Source: Paramacrobiotus richtersi (lineage: Eukaryota; Tardigrada; Eutardigrada; Parachela; Macrobiotidae). From it: DNA of 58,935 bases. Both the position numbers and the translations under genes were made by a program. The stretch covers positions 1 to 58,935 of the forward strand of contig JAQGAU010000020.1 of NCBI GenBank assembly GCA_034698045.1, written 5' to 3'. The notes beneath the pieces are model-generated. The model saw only the letters and a list, made by a program, of their open reading frames with translations, was not told the DNA's origin and did not search any database. Shown here piece after piece: positions 46,133-57,308 of this stretch (position 1 is the first letter of the stretch; every line of letters starts with the position of its first letter).

Positions 46133-47635
46133 TGCTCTTTGGGTCACGTTTGCACATGGAGGACCTCCGCTACGTTTCAGCTGGTTACTATAGCGTGAAG
46201 TGCGTCGACCGTGATCGGCATTGCTCTGGTACTGATGCTCTGCTAATATACGGCAGATATTCCGTCACAGTTGAACTGGCGTGGATGGTAGTGGGTATCT
46301 GTACGGTGCAAATCAATTGCGATAAATGTGTTCACAATCAATTCACATGTAAAAAAGAAACTTTGGTTTATGACCGACACCCAGAAGGTAGGGTTCGTCA
46401 AATAAAGTTTGTTTTTCAAAATTCCCTTAGCCTGAGTCTCCAGACGTCGACAGGTTTCCCAAAACAAACAGCTAAATCCGGCGGAGCCCGTAGCCACATT
46501 GATGGCAGGCATGTGCAAGCGATAAAACCGTCCGGACGGAAAACCTGTCCGCCGGACACTTTTCCCCAGCAACCGCTAAAACCGTCCGGAGGGCCGAAAA
46601 AGCGTCCGCCGTAAATTTTTCCCACCCACAATTTTTACTAGCTACTGTTTTTTTGAATGTGGTTCGCAGTCAGAATAGTTTCTTTGGCCATTCGACTTCA
46701 GTGCAGAATTCCTGTATAGTAGGAAACTTGTGAAACGGAAAGGAATCACTGATTTGCCTGTTCATTTTGTCCGATCAGTTCTATTTAGTCCGAGAACGAT
46801 TTGACAAGGTATCGGACTATGTACCAGTTCGTTGTTCGCCAGCAATTGGAGCTCCTTTAAAAGCAGTGTAAAGTGCTTGCTCGGGATATGCCGCTGCTCG
46901 GCAATGTCAGTCGCTGTATTTCTCGGTAATGTGCGGATGGTAACATCGGGGATAGACCATCCAGGATTGTACGTGTATGAGACGGTACTGCATGTGGATT
47001 TCTAATTCAGGCATGCAGAGAATCTTCCGGTATGCGCTGTAGTAACGGTTGTCGGTAATTCGTCATTACGGAATGCCGCTAAAAACACAGCGTGGAGAAT
47101 TCCAGTCGTAAAAACAGCGTGACTTCTGCCACTGCCATGGCAAAATAGTAAAGCACTGACTGCTTGGAGTACGGTAACGCCAATTCGAAAACGAATGTCC
47201 CGAGAGGATATGCTGGAAGCGACATTAAGAAAAATACCGCAATATGTCAGTACTCAAAGTATTTGTCGTCTCACTTGTGAGTCCCGAAAAAGTGTATATC
47301 ACAGTTAAGAAAGGCATGGGTTACTCTTTAATAACCTTCTATGGAGATGAAGGCATTCTACGGCGACCGCAAAGAAATCTGGTTTCCCAACACGGCAGTT
47401 GAAGTTACTAGTAGGATACAGTAATCAGATAGCTCAAACAAATCGACCGGACAACAATAGCTTTCGCCGTTACTGTAAGGAAAAGCAGTACAACTACCGA
47501 TACGTATACGGTGCAAAATGAAGCCGAATAAGCAAGAATGACGTAACATAGTGGAACAAACAGGGCCCGCTCCTGGTGTGAATCCCTGTGATCAAGAAAA
47601 ACCTTTCGTAATAGCACGAGACACCGTGGCTTTCG
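46133..47635. other. No gene; tandem and flanking repeats
   Basis: At 46515-46620 two copies (period 54) of AAAACCGTCCGGA with CCGCCGGAC/GTCCGCCG follow each other. From about 47214 the sequence belongs to the duplicated 3' flank of the F-box unit described below. The 46.65-47.2 kb stretch is unrecognised. Confidence 0.55.
46515..46620. repeat. 54-bp GC-rich tandem pair
   Basis: AAAACCGTCCGGA begins at 46524 and 46578, each followed by a GTCCGCCG and a TTTTTCCC-like tail. The first unit contains the palindrome CCGTCCGGACGG. Confidence 0.65.
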
Positions 47636-50600
47636 TTATTGTCCGCTGCAACGCTCTGCTGCACTTGCAACCGCTGCAACAGCCAGTCCGGTCAGTTTTT
47701 CCGGATTCAAAGTAGGCAGATCTGCAGCCGACCAACGCTTTCTGCGGTTTCTGCCGTTACCACGCGTGACATTCTCAATATGGTTAAGAATCTGCAATGG
47801 AAAAAACACGATATTTAACAAACACGTCTCATGCGATCTCGGACCCATGTTACCTCGAGAACATGAAGCGTGCATTCAGGTGAGCGACATGGCTTAAAAT
47901 GGGATCGAACCTCCTTCATATCCCATTCATTCTTCTCAACGTTCTCGGCTACCATGGTCCAAAACCGTGCAGCGCAGTCTGTTTTGCGTAAGTCGATACG
48001 GCCAGACGGGATACGTGCACGCCAATCTCCACTCAGCAGACGTTCAGGACCAATTTGGATCGAGGTTTCAGCAGCACTTTGGATGGTCAGACACCGAGCA
48101 ACAGGTTTTAACAATGCTACAAGTTTGTCGGTAATTACATCGCCAAATGTGTAGCTGGGAGTGTTTTCACTAAAGGCCACAATCGTCAAGGGTCTATTTC
48201 CGTGCTTTGCAACAAGATGATTTAGCAGATGGGAAAATGCCTCAAAACGATCTTCCATTTCATCTATCACGACGACCGTAACTGTAGCACTCCACATATT
48301 CAGCAAACAACTGACACTGACAGATGTGTCAGCATTATTCTCCAGGTGTATGATTCTGCGGGCTGTACTGACAGTATGGTTCCATAGTCTGCATACAGGA
48401 CGCAACTCCACACACCGAATGGTGCTGAGGCAACTGAAAACCTCTTTCAGTACAACAAGTGGCATTTCGTTGATTTTCAGCTCCCAGGCAAGGCGACGGT
48501 GCAGCTCCGCGTCCACTTCATTTTGATCATGAACGAGCAGTGTCGCGAGTTTCGCCGCATCACAAGGCAAACGAAGCTGCATCAAAGGGACAATCGCCGT
48601 CACTATAGTACCGTTTGGTATGGAGACTTTCACGAATCTGTGCTTTGTAAACGTATACCATTCCGGACAAGAGTTGTAAACACGATAGACAATTTGACCT
48701 GGGTACCACTTCCATGGCTCGTCTAGCTGGAGCTGTAGCAGGACTTCCACGGGATCACCATGCTTCATGTTTGAGATCGTCCACACGTCAAACTCATCGT
48801 ATTTATAAGCCGTTCCAAATGGAACGAAAGCCAGCTGTTCGTTGGAGAAGGGAAACCCAACGGTGAGGCCAGTACTCTCTTTCGCAACCACTCGTGCATG
48901 ACGCAGCAGCCCGTCGTCTCCACGGACCGCAACAGAAGTTTCCGTGTACACTTGACCCTGAAATGGCATTCCCGAGTGCTTGACGCTCACAGCAGGGGAA
49001 CCATCAGTGACTTCATCGTTCTCTATTTGATTAGGCACGCCCTACGAAACACGTCAGTCACTCACTGGACAGCAAATAGTTCCATATTTTTGGATTAGCA
49101 TGTTATCATCGACAGTCACCTAATTGGACTGTATCGGCACAGCGGATGATCATCTGAAGATTTACAGAAAACAATCTACGCCGTCAAAAATTACTGGCAA
49201 ATCCATCGGTTTAACCGATAGATTTGCAGTTGATGTTGCCAGTGCATGGATGTAGACAACAGACAACACCAATCCAATGGCTTCGAAAGTGAAAAGATGG
49301 ACCTCCATTGTCCGTTTGTCCGTTTGTGCGTGCAATGAGCGGTTGTTCTGCAATGCGGTCAAAACGTTTAAACAGAGATGCCGCTTTGAAAATCCATGTT
49401 TCCATCCGATTTATTTGGACGGTATGTCAATAAATGCCATAAACGAGAAGATCATTCTGACCAAGTTTCAACCAAAACGGACGGGTGTGAATTTTAAAAA
49501 GAATTTCAAATATTTTAAAATTCAAAGCCATATGTTCCGGCTGAAACTGATACAGAATGATCATCTCAGTCATGCGCATTTATTGATTTATCGTCCAAAG
49601 AAATCGGATGGAAACGTGGATTTTCAAAGCGGCATCTCTGTTTAAACTGTTTGACCGTATTGTAGAGCACAAACGGACAAAAGTACAATGGAGATCCATC
49701 TTTTCACTTTCAAACGCATCATCTGAGTGCTCTGTACTGTATACATCCGTGCAGTGGCAACCTGTTGCGCAAAACCTCCGATTTTACCGGAGTCTAGCCT
49801 TAAGCCATTACTCGATGGAATATGCCTCGACTGAATTAAGAGGCCACTAATATATCTCAAAAAGTCTGCGTTTCTTAATTCTTAACTAGTTAACGCTGCA
49901 GCTGCAAGTGCGAACTTACTTTCGTTTCGTAGCGTCTTACGATCTGCTTGTCGATCCAGCGGTTGAAAACAGTACATTCCGTGTCGCATTCTGTGACGGC
50001 GCTACGAAGGGAAAGCGATCTCCAGAATCCCTCAACAAAACAACTGTCGCTTAGATCCAACCATATCGCTTTTGCAACAATTTGGTCCGGTGTATCGTCA
50101 GATTCGTCACTGCTAGTATCACTGCTAGTATCACTGCATGGATCACATTCCAGACGAGGTTGAAGCAACCCAATAAACCGGCATCTTAACGCAAAGAGAG
50201 CTAGTGTCTTCATCAACTCCTCGAGCTTATAGCCCAACCCGTCGAGCGAAGTCTCGTAGACATGCACTCCACGAAAGACTATGGCGAACAGGCGAGGGTA
50301 TCCATACTCAGTCATGATGCGATTGCTTAAACCGCGGACGGCCTCCAGTGCTCCAGTGCTTTCGAGGCCTTGTGGGAGACCGAAAACAACTGCTTTGGTC
50401 CTGTTGTTCCATAGATTGTGTAAATATGCGCAAGCCCGTCGATTCCACACCACGTGGACAATTCTTCCTGTTATGGCCATAATAGTGTCGTTCCAGGGTG
50501 CGCAAACACGACGCACCTCAGTCTGGTCCCTTGAAGGTAAACACTCCAAGATTTCGGCCAGAAGCGGTATCGGAAGGTAATTCAGTTTGAAATCTAGTGG

Positions 50601-51785
50601 CAGAGGATAATGCACCACACAGGCTACTGGATCCGTGCTCCGAACCAGTAAACTATCCAATAGTAGCTGATCAGATGGGATGCGGATTTGTTGGCCTGGT
50701 ATAATCATCTTCACTTTGCGGCCACTTGGTAGTCTGACGCTCACATACCCGAAACATCCCCAATCGAAATCAGCTGCAAGAAGCGTTCCGGGATGCCACT
50801 TCCATGGCTCTTCCGGCTTGGACTGCAGCAATACCTCCACAGGGTCCCCGTTTGTCGGCAACGTAATGGTTTTATTGCTTTTATAGCGACGTTCGTCGCA
50901 CCGTGTAGCAAAGGTCTCCGTTAAGCGGAAGACACTGCCGAAAGGAACAGTGCGCATTTGATCTGGTCCACATGTAAAATCGACTAAGAAACCGTCGTTC
51001 TCCCGGCGAATAAGGAGTCCATAGTGGAAGAGACCATCACTTCCTCGGAATGAAATTGCATTTTTCTTTTGAACCATTCTGGAGTAAACCACAGCCGACA
51101 CCTTTCTGCTCCTAAGTACGGGCAGAAACATATTAATTGATTGTCACGGTAAGCAATAGGAAACATGGAAAACAGCATTATCGTCAGGGCGCGATATCTG
51201 TCGATTGCAATCTTTCTCTCAAATGAGACTTCTATGGCAAATACAGGGGAATAATGGTAACCACACCAGAAGGAAGAAAAAATGAATATATTAGTGCGAA
51301 GGAAAAACCTGTTAAAACTCATCCCAAAATTCATCCAAAAATTTATCTAGAGTTTATCCAAAATTGAAATCAAAACTTGTCCAGTTTATCGAAAATCTGT
51401 TCAAATTAATCCACCTTATTCGGAAACTTATCCAAAAATTAATAAACCGCTATTAACCCTCATAATTTCGTGTGATTAAGTGAATTTAGGTCGCAGTCAG
51501 ACTGTGGTTGACAGAAAACAGGAGATCATTCACCTACCCTCCTTTGGCTTTCTCGCGTTCCTTGCAGATCTGATCTGGATCGTCTCCACATTCAGCATTC
51601 TGGGTGGAATAACATGTACCCATGACGGAGATCTATGGAGGGCTGTTACTAAGAGAACTGACCAATCGATCGTATTGCGTGCGTTGCCGTTAACGCGAAT
51701 AAGCGGGTTCCCGAATGACGCTGTTCGGAACATTGGATTCCTTCTCACTCAAAGAGATTTTCGGTGTGGCGTGGGGCTTAAGCAT
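47636..51785 (-). CDS. Two-module F-box gene, left arm
   Basis: Exons: 51785..51538, 51111..49920 (module A), 49041..47854 and 47791..47636 (module B). All junctions fit in phase. Module A has ISFRGSDGLFHYGLLIRREN, EPWKWHPGTLL, the F-box LPIPLLAEILECLPSRDQTE with VRRVCAPWND, then EYGYPRLFAIVFRGVHV and IWLDLSDSCFVEGFWRSL. Module B repeats the plan: VAVRGDDGLLRHARVV, EPWKWYPGQIV, the F-box MPLVVLKEVFSCLSTIRCVE with RPVCRLWNHTV, then GNRPLTIVAF and the end RKRWSAADLPTL. Exon 1 has two stops (TAA and TAG) relative to the right copy; translation could start at the in-frame ATG at 51623, giving about 873 residues. Joining A to B is inferred from phase-0 splice sites and the absence of a stop exon after A. 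It could instead be two genes. Confidence 0.7.
49220..49800. repeat. Fold-back element in the inter-module intron
   Basis: AAGTGAAAAGATGGA, CCATTGT, GTTTAAACAGAGATGCCGCT, TTGAAAATCCA and TTTCCATCCGATTT each appear in the left arm (about 49233-49470) and return as reverse complement in the right arm (about 49555-49790). Two mirror frames beginning METWIFKAASLFK result. The right-arm gene lacks this insert: its intron is 277 nt against 878 nt here. Confidence 0.85.
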
Positions 51786-53796
51786 GCCGAACAGGCTTTT
51801 TGTGCTTGTGAATAGCCGTTTCGTTTGTCTGAATACAATGGAATTAATGGGCAGGCGATATTCAGTAATATGGATGGACAAGTGCAAGAAACGCCTCCTA
51901 GTGCTTCGCAGCGCCGCAATCGCCATGATTGTCTTGCAATCGCCATGATTGTCTCGCTGGCTGCTATGCAGTAACAGAGAGCGTACCTCATGGAATGCCC
52001 TCTTCTCCCATGCTTCACATGTTATATCCCACGCTACTTGCTGTCATGTGCGTATGTTGGTCATTGGGCGTTCCTAAACCGATATACTGAAAGCGACACT
52101 GAGAAAAGCACCGCTCAGCTAGGCATTAACCAATTCAGTCCAGCAGAACCCCACAGTCCCGTTGCTGCGTGTTAATAGTATCGAATTTCGGTGCTAATGC
52201 TCCAAGTAATTGTCGTGCGGAGAGCCGCAAGAGCGTATGCAGTGAAAAATGGTATGGGTTAAAGTTATTCTTTAAGAAGTGTACACGGAAAGGAAGACAT
52301 TTAACGACGGCCGAAAAGAAAAACAGAATTTACTAATACTTCAGTTCACAGGAGCAGTATCACGCCGTAATCAGTTAGCTTAAACACACCACAGTAGAGT
52401 TCTGCAATGGACTGAAAAAGTCAGTCCAGTCCGATCCAAAACGTGTTTTCATTTCCCAAATCCAGTTCAAACCCAAACCTGGCCCCGTCCAATCCAAACA
52501 TTTTTTTCCTAATCCAAATCCAGTCCATTCCAATCCAAAAAATTTTTTCAGTAGCCTTGACTATTCATTGGGCCATTAAAGCATTACATTTTTTAACTCA
52601 TATTTGAGAGGCGAAGTTTGCAACTTACTATTATAATACTATATGTACTTCTGATCAAGCGTTTAAAGACCACACGAACATACGGACCTGCTGACCGACA
52701 TGACCGTCCGTTTTGAAAATTAAACGTATCCGCTTGACGTACAACTGGTTAGTAAACTAAGATCAAAATGAAAGCCGAAGCAAGTATCCCGATATCATAA
52801 ACCTGAGAATTGTGTTATTTAGCTAGCTAACTGCAGTTAGATGTGGGATTGTGTTTGACGAAATGTATGTTTCACTTCGACTGAAAACTGTAGCGTTTTA
52901 TTACAACTGGGTAGGCGGCCTCTGCTTACGGAGGATCAAAAAGCAGACCTGGGTTTTGCTCGCAGCAAACAAAATTACCATTCATTTTAGTGCCATTAAC
53001 ATTGCCCAGTGCATTTGTTAGTCTGATAATTGTGGAAACTGTGGACCAGTTTCCGCAACCAATCCAGTCCATTTGTGCCATACTGGAATCCAAGTCCAAT
53101 CCAAAACCATAATTTTTTTTCTTAAATCCGTCCAATCCACTCCATATTCTGGTATGGTTTGGATTGGATTGGATTTTCCAGTCCATTGCAGAACTCTACG
53201 TGACCACACCATTGCAGAACCAGTCCATTGCAGAACTCTACATTGCAGGACAATAACAGCTTCCAACATTATGTTTCAAAACAAGCAGTACAGACAGCGA
53301 TATGTATATGGACAGTCCGTAATGAAACAGAAAATTAAAACCTAACGCATTAAATGTGTACAAGCAGGGTGCTGAACAATGAACATTCAAAATCACCAAG
53401 ATTACGTTTACAGAACAGTAGCCCAGTACATTGCATTATTGCATAAGAGCAAGTAACATGGGATGGCAAGTGAGGCAAGGGCAGTCCGCAAGCTACGCCC
53501 TCTATTACAGCGCAGTGTGTTTTACAGCAGGAGCATCGCATAGCCGTGGGCAGCACACGGAGGCGTTATCGAGTTTGTTGAATATTTTGCCAGTATACCA
53601 TCATTCCGCTGTATTCAGACAAGGAAACGGCTTTGCAAGTACAGACGACTGATTCTTAGTTGAGCTTTACAGTTATAGAGCTTAGCACAAACTGCTGACA
53701 ATCTCAATTCCCGAAGGTACCTTGAATTCTAATATTATTGGGAAATTTGTACAACCTCTTGCCGAAACCTGCTTCCTTTGCGGAATAGTGTAGACA
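51786..53796. other. Spacer of the inverted duplication, with a third remnant
   Basis: No intact gene. The parts 52085-52394 and 53249-53400 together match 47214-47600 in direct orientation (GTAATCAGTTAGCTTAAAC, GACAATAACAGCTT, AAGCAGTACAGACAGCGATA against their left-arm counterparts). This is a further copy of the 3' flank of the F-box unit. It is split by the hAT-like element at 52395. Confidence 0.65.
52395..53240. mobile_element. hAT-like element with perfect 20-bp TIRs
   Basis: TAGAGTTCTGCAATGGACTG at 52395-52414 is exactly the reverse complement of 53221-53240. An extra internal copy of the end lies at 53179-53198. Subterminal CCAATCC/CCAGTCC repeats crowd both ends (52415-52545 and 53055-53185), as transposase-binding arrays do in hAT elements. 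Flanks CACCACAG and CATTGCAG (8 bp) look like a diverged target duplication, and the paralogous empty site near 47440 runs through without the insert. No transposase frame remains. Confidence 0.8.
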
Positions 53797-56700
53797 ATGC
53801 CCGCTTCGAGGAAAAAGGATGCTCCGAGCAACGGCGTCCCGGGAACCTCTCAGCTGCGTAAACGGCAACGAAAGCATGATCCATCGGACAGTTCCTTGAA
53901 CAAAAGCAGCCTTCACGAGACTAACATGAAGCGGCCATGTTATTCCACCAAGAATGCCGAATGTGGGAGCAAGCCAGATCAGGTCGACAAGGAACGCGAG
54001 AAAGGGGGGTACGTGAATAATGTACAGTTTTCTTTCAGACCGAGACAGATTGCGATTTATCCACATGACAGTAGTTATAGCCAATTAAGGGTTGATTACG
54101 CTTTTATTTTTCGTTAAGTTTCTGAATACGTTGGTTAAAGTCAGATAGGTTCGATTGAGGAATTTGGATGAGTTTTCGAAGATATTGCTGAACAAGTGTC
54201 AGCTGGCTTTCTTCACGTTAATATATTTGTGTTTTCTACGTTTCGGGCTGATTACCGTACTTATAATAAGTTATTGTCCCTGCAGTTCCTCCTTGAAGGG
54301 AAGACTGAAAGTTTGCGCATATGAGTTAATGCAACTGAATGGCATTTCCTGTTCTTTTTCGTAACAGGCAAACCCGGTTCTTACCTGGATCTTCGAACGA
54401 GGAAGTGCCGTCTGTGGTTTATCCCAGAAATGTTCAGAGAAAGAACGCTATCTCTGTCCGAGGAAGTGACGGTCTCTTCCACTATGGACTCCTTATCCGC
54501 CGGGAGAACGACGGTTTCTTGATCGACTTTACATGTGGACCAAATCGAATGCGCACTGTTCCTTTCGGCACTGTCTTCCGCTTGACGGAGGTCTTTTCCA
54601 CACAGTGTAAAAAGAATGGCAATAGCACGAATACATTTTTGAAAAAGAAGGACCGCGCGTGGAGGTCTTGCTGCAGTCCAAGCCGGAAGTGCCATGGAAG
54701 TGGCATCCAGGAACGCTTCTTACAGCTGATTTCGATAAGGGATGTTTCGGGCATGTCAACTTGACACTACGAAGTGGCCGGACCGTGACGATGATTATCC
54801 CGGGTCAACAAATCCGATCACCATCTGATCAGCCACTGTTGGATAGTTTGATGGTTCGGAGCACGGATCCAGTAGCCTGTGTTGTGCATCATTCTCTGCC
54901 GCTGGATTTCAACTTAAACCACCTACCGAAACCGTTTCTGGCCGAAATCTTCGAGTGTTTGCCTACAACGGATCAGACAAAGATGCGTCGTGTATGCGCA
55001 CTCTGGAATGACGCTGTTATGGTTATAGTGGGAAGGATTATCCACTTGGACTGGGGTATCAAATGGGGTAAGGACAGCTGTGCTGCGCCGGCGCACTTGC
55101 ACAATTTGTGGAACAACAGGACCAAAGCGGTTGTTTTCCACCTCCATACAGAAACATCCCAATTCGAACGCGGACAGGAGGCCGCCTGCGTTTTACTCAA
55201 CCGCATCATGACCGAATATGGGTACCCTCGCCTCGTCGCCGTCGGATTCCGGCAAGTGCCCGTCCTTGCGACTTCATTCAACGGGATCCGCTGGTTCGCC
55301 ATTCGTAGCGACCTCGTGGCCCTGATGGAAGTACTAGCTCTGATTACGCCAAGATGCCGTTTTATTGGATTGTTTGAAGCTGATCTCAACCGTTATGTAT
55401 CATCAACGACACACCACGAATACACCCCAGTTCGTGTTGTCGTCAAAGAGAAATGGATAGCTGCTAGCGACTGCGGTTTTGCTGAGCGGTACTGGAGATC
55501 GCTTTCCTTTCGTAACGCCTGCACAGGGTGCGACAAGGGTTGTCGTGCTTACAAGGATGGGATAGACGCTGAGTGTGGAACCCGATGTATAATGACGGTA
55601 GGTTAAGCAAATCCACCGTTAATCACTTGTATAACGAGTGAGGACGCTGGGAAAAAATAAGCATATTATTGGCATTCCAATTCTAACTAGATCGGTAGTA
55701 ACTACACCTAAATTAGTAGTAAAACTCGTGTTTAAGATTCTAATGTTTCCAGTTCCTTAAATTTTAAGTTAACATTTAGCGCACACTACTTGTACTTACA
55801 ATTTTAATCTACCAGTGCAGCATATAATGCGCAGCTTTCAATGTCCAGTAAGATAGCACTATCATTTTTGTTAGGGATCACGTAATCAAATGGACAATGC
55901 TGAAATCGTGGATGATTCCCCTGCTGTGAGCGTAAAGCACTCGGGAATGCCATTTCCGGGTGACATACGCCGTCAAAGTTCCGTTGAAGTGCGTGCAGGG
56001 AACGGATTGCTGCAGCATGCCCAAGTTGTGGCAAAGGGAAGCGCTGGCCTGACTGTTCGCTTTCCCTTCTCAAACGAGGCGCTTACTTGCGTGCCATATG
56101 GAAGGATTTATAAGTATGAGAAGTATTCAGCGTGGAAGACCTACGCCTTGGAGCATGGTGATCCCGTGCAAGTGCTGCTACAGCTGAAGTTGGACGAGCC
56201 GTGGAAGTGGTATCCAGGTCAAGTTCTTTATCAGGTTTACAACTCCTCTTCGCAAGAGGATACTGAGCACAGATTCGTGAAAGTCTCGGTGCCAAACGGT
56301 ACCACGCTGACGGCGATTGTCCCTTTAGTGCAGCTTCGTTTGCCCTGCGACGCCGCGAAACTTGAGACCCAGCTCGTTAATATCGAGAACGATGTGGAAG
56401 CTGAGCTGCACTGGCGCCTATCTTGGGAGCTAAAACTCAATGAAATGCCGGTTGTTGTACTGAAAGAGGTCTTCGATTGTCTCGGAACCGTTTGGTGTGT
56501 GAAAAGGCGTCGTGTGTGCAAGCTATGGGACCATATTGTCAGTACAGAAGCATTCACTTGTATCCACATGGAAATCAATCTGCAGACATCAGTAAGCTGC
56601 TTGAAAAGTATGTGGAGTGCTGCAGTTACGGCCGCCCTAATATATGGAATGATCGATCATTTGGAGGCGTTCTCCCATCTTCTACAGCTCCTTGCTGTTG

Positions 56701-57308
56701 AAAACGGAAACAGACCATTGACGATCGTGGTACTGCCTGCGCACAAGGACGGCACTCCCGTTTACACTGTTGGCAATAGTATTAGCAACAAACTTGCTGC
56801 ACTTCTAGCGCCGGTTGCCCGCTGTCTAATCATCCAAAGGGCGGCTGCAATCAGCATCGGGGTTTATTTTGCGCATATGATAAGTGGAAGTGGATACTCA
56901 TACTGCACAGTACGTATCCCATCTGGACGGATCGACTTAACGAAATCAGACTGCATTGCACGGTTTTGGACCATGGTTGCGCAGAGCGTGAAAACGGATA
57001 AGTGGGATAGGGAAAAAATTCAATCGCATTTTACCAAGCCTTGTCGTTCACCGAAATGCGCGTCGCGTGTTGTCGAGGTACCGCAGACATACGACCAGTA
57101 TGAGACTGATATGGTGGTATCCATAAGTAAACACCGTTGTTTCGATTTGCAGATTCTGAACCAACTTGAGGATCTGACGCATGGCAAGGCCAAAAACCGC
57201 AGAAAGCGCTGGTCGACTACAGATCTGCCTACTTTGAAACTGGAAACTCTGACCGGACTGGCTGTTACAGCGGTTGCAAGTGCAGTAGAGAGTTGCAGCG
57301 GACAATAA
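53797..57308 (+). pseudogene. Two-module F-box gene, right arm, with frameshift in module A
   Basis: Exons: 53797..54008, 54368..55597 (module A), 55875..57077 and 57153..57308 (module B). Exon 1 begins MPASRKKDAPSNGVPGTSQL and carries KRQRKH, a nuclear-localisation-like cluster. Its phase-2 junction into QTRFLPGSS fits. Module A is intact up to NTFLKKKDR near 54650, where a 1- or 2-nt indel shifts the frame; from VEVLLQSKPEVPWKWHPG it continues through the F-box (LAEIFECLPTTDQTKMRRVC) to a GTAGGT donor. Module B is uninterrupted: ATG 55890, EVRAGNGLLQHAQVV, EPWKWYPGQVL, F-box VVVLKEVFDCLGTVWCVKRR, end KRWSTTDLPTLK. The last intron (75 nt) is a multiple of three without stops, so retention keeps the frame. 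Module B alone could be a working 420-470 residue protein. The frameshift could also be a sequencing error. Confidence 0.7.

Noticed and set aside
49211-49850. Two small mirror-image genes starting METWIFKAASLFK
   Set aside because: They are the two arms of a fold-back element read in opposite directions.
57078-57152. A 39-nt intron before the last exon of module B
   Set aside because: A donor at 57078 gives a normal 75-nt intron matching the 62-nt intron of the left arm.
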